DNA of 7,538 nucleotides, taken from Marinosulfonomonas sp. GTDB lineage: Bacteria; Pseudomonadota; Alphaproteobacteria; Rhodobacterales; Rhodobacteraceae. Within the stretch, counting starts at the first letter, position 1. Each line of letters opens with the position of its first letter. The notes beneath the pieces are model-generated. The model saw only the letters and a program-made list of their open reading frames with translations, had not been told where the DNA came from and did not search any database. This document shows positions 7,222 to 7,538 of the stretch, one piece after another. The stretch lies in NCBI GenBank assembly GCA_015494385.1, contig WGBJ01000169.1, forward strand, positions 1 through 7,538, read 5' to 3'. The position numbers and the translations under genes are program-made.

Positions 7222-7538
7222 TACATTTCAACGTAATTGCCGGGCATATATTCAAAGGCTTCGACCGCGCCGCCGGATGCCGTTTGCAGCCGGTTCAACA
7301 GGGTCAAAGCATCCGTAAGACTGGGCACAGCGGCCATCGCGGTGGCATAGGCGGCGGGTTTGGGGAACAGTTTTAGGACAGCAGCAGTGATCACGCCCAA
7401 CGTCCCCTCGGCCCCGATGAACAGATCGCGCAGATCATAGCCTGCGTTGTCCTTGTGCAGCTCGCTCATCAGGTTCATCACTTCGCCGCCGGGCAAAACC
7501 ACCTCAAGCCCCAGACAAAGGGCGCGCGTATTGCCATA
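7183..7538 (-). CDS. FAD-linked oxidase (GlcD type), internal part on the opposite strand, partial at both ends
   Basis: Reading the - strand from the window edge gives YGNTRALCLGLEVVLPGGEV, then KDNAGYDLRDLFIGAEGTLGVITAA and a KLFPKP stretch, continuing through AVEAFEYM to NHPETRPPFD near 7185. This is the second half of FAD_binding_4 and the start of the FAD-oxidase C-terminal domain, equivalent to about residues 150-266 of a GlcD-like enzyme. The piece thus picks up where the + strand copy stops, missing only about 21 residues by family spacing, which would lie beyond the window. The frame stays open to a TGA at 6936-6938, but that tail is simply antisense to the + copy and not homologous. 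No start codon is expected in the window (a GTG at 7502 is internal). Composition matches the + part, suggesting one original gene. Confidence 0.8.

Noticed and set aside
1..7538. CRISPR array, defence system, transposon or phage module
   Set aside because: No repeated spacer-like units, transposase, integrase, nuclease or toxin-antitoxin pattern is visible on either strand.

Overview
The window reads as a GC-rich alphaproteobacterial chromosome segment. The gene style resembles Rhodobacterales (Roseobacter-like), inferred from codon use, protein sequence flavour and short hairpin-bearing intergenic gaps; I could not run a taxonomic search. Almost everything lies on the + strand and is tightly packed, and no gap exceeds about 120 bases.

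Layout. Positions 2-673 hold the 3' part of a periplasmic type I substrate-binding protein gene, cut off by the window edge. A perfect 11-bp hairpin (685-709) separates it from four overlapping genes that complete a branched-chain-amino-acid-type (HAAT/Liv) ABC importer: LivH-like permease (748-1674), LivM-like permease (1671-2606), LivG-like ATPase (2594-3313) and LivF-like ATPase (3310-4008). After a 111-bp gap comes a CehA/McbA-type PHP-domain metallohydrolase (4120-5046). A 105-bp gap with two adjacent perfect palindromes follows. Next is an alkaline-phosphatase-superfamily hydrolase of the sulfatase / phosphonate monoester hydrolase (PMH) type (5152-6798). Three bases later a GlcD-type FAD-linked oxidase begins (6802).

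The oxidase gene is broken in an unusual way. Its N-terminal about 127 codons read forward to about 7185. The rest of the window (about 7183-7538) carries the middle of what looks like the same protein, but on the - strand. This is the geometry of an internal inversion or of an inverted chimeric join. A join artefact near a contig end seems likelier than a real gene inversion.

Working together. The importer probably brings in a small organic compound. The PHP enzyme, the PMH/sulfatase and the FAD oxidase show no signal peptide and would act in the cytoplasm, hydrolysing an ester (phospho-, phosphono-, sulfo- or carboxyl/carbamate-type) and oxidising a released hydroxy compound. The pathway and substrate are inference. 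I see no RNA gene, CRISPR array, transposase, integrase or defence system.
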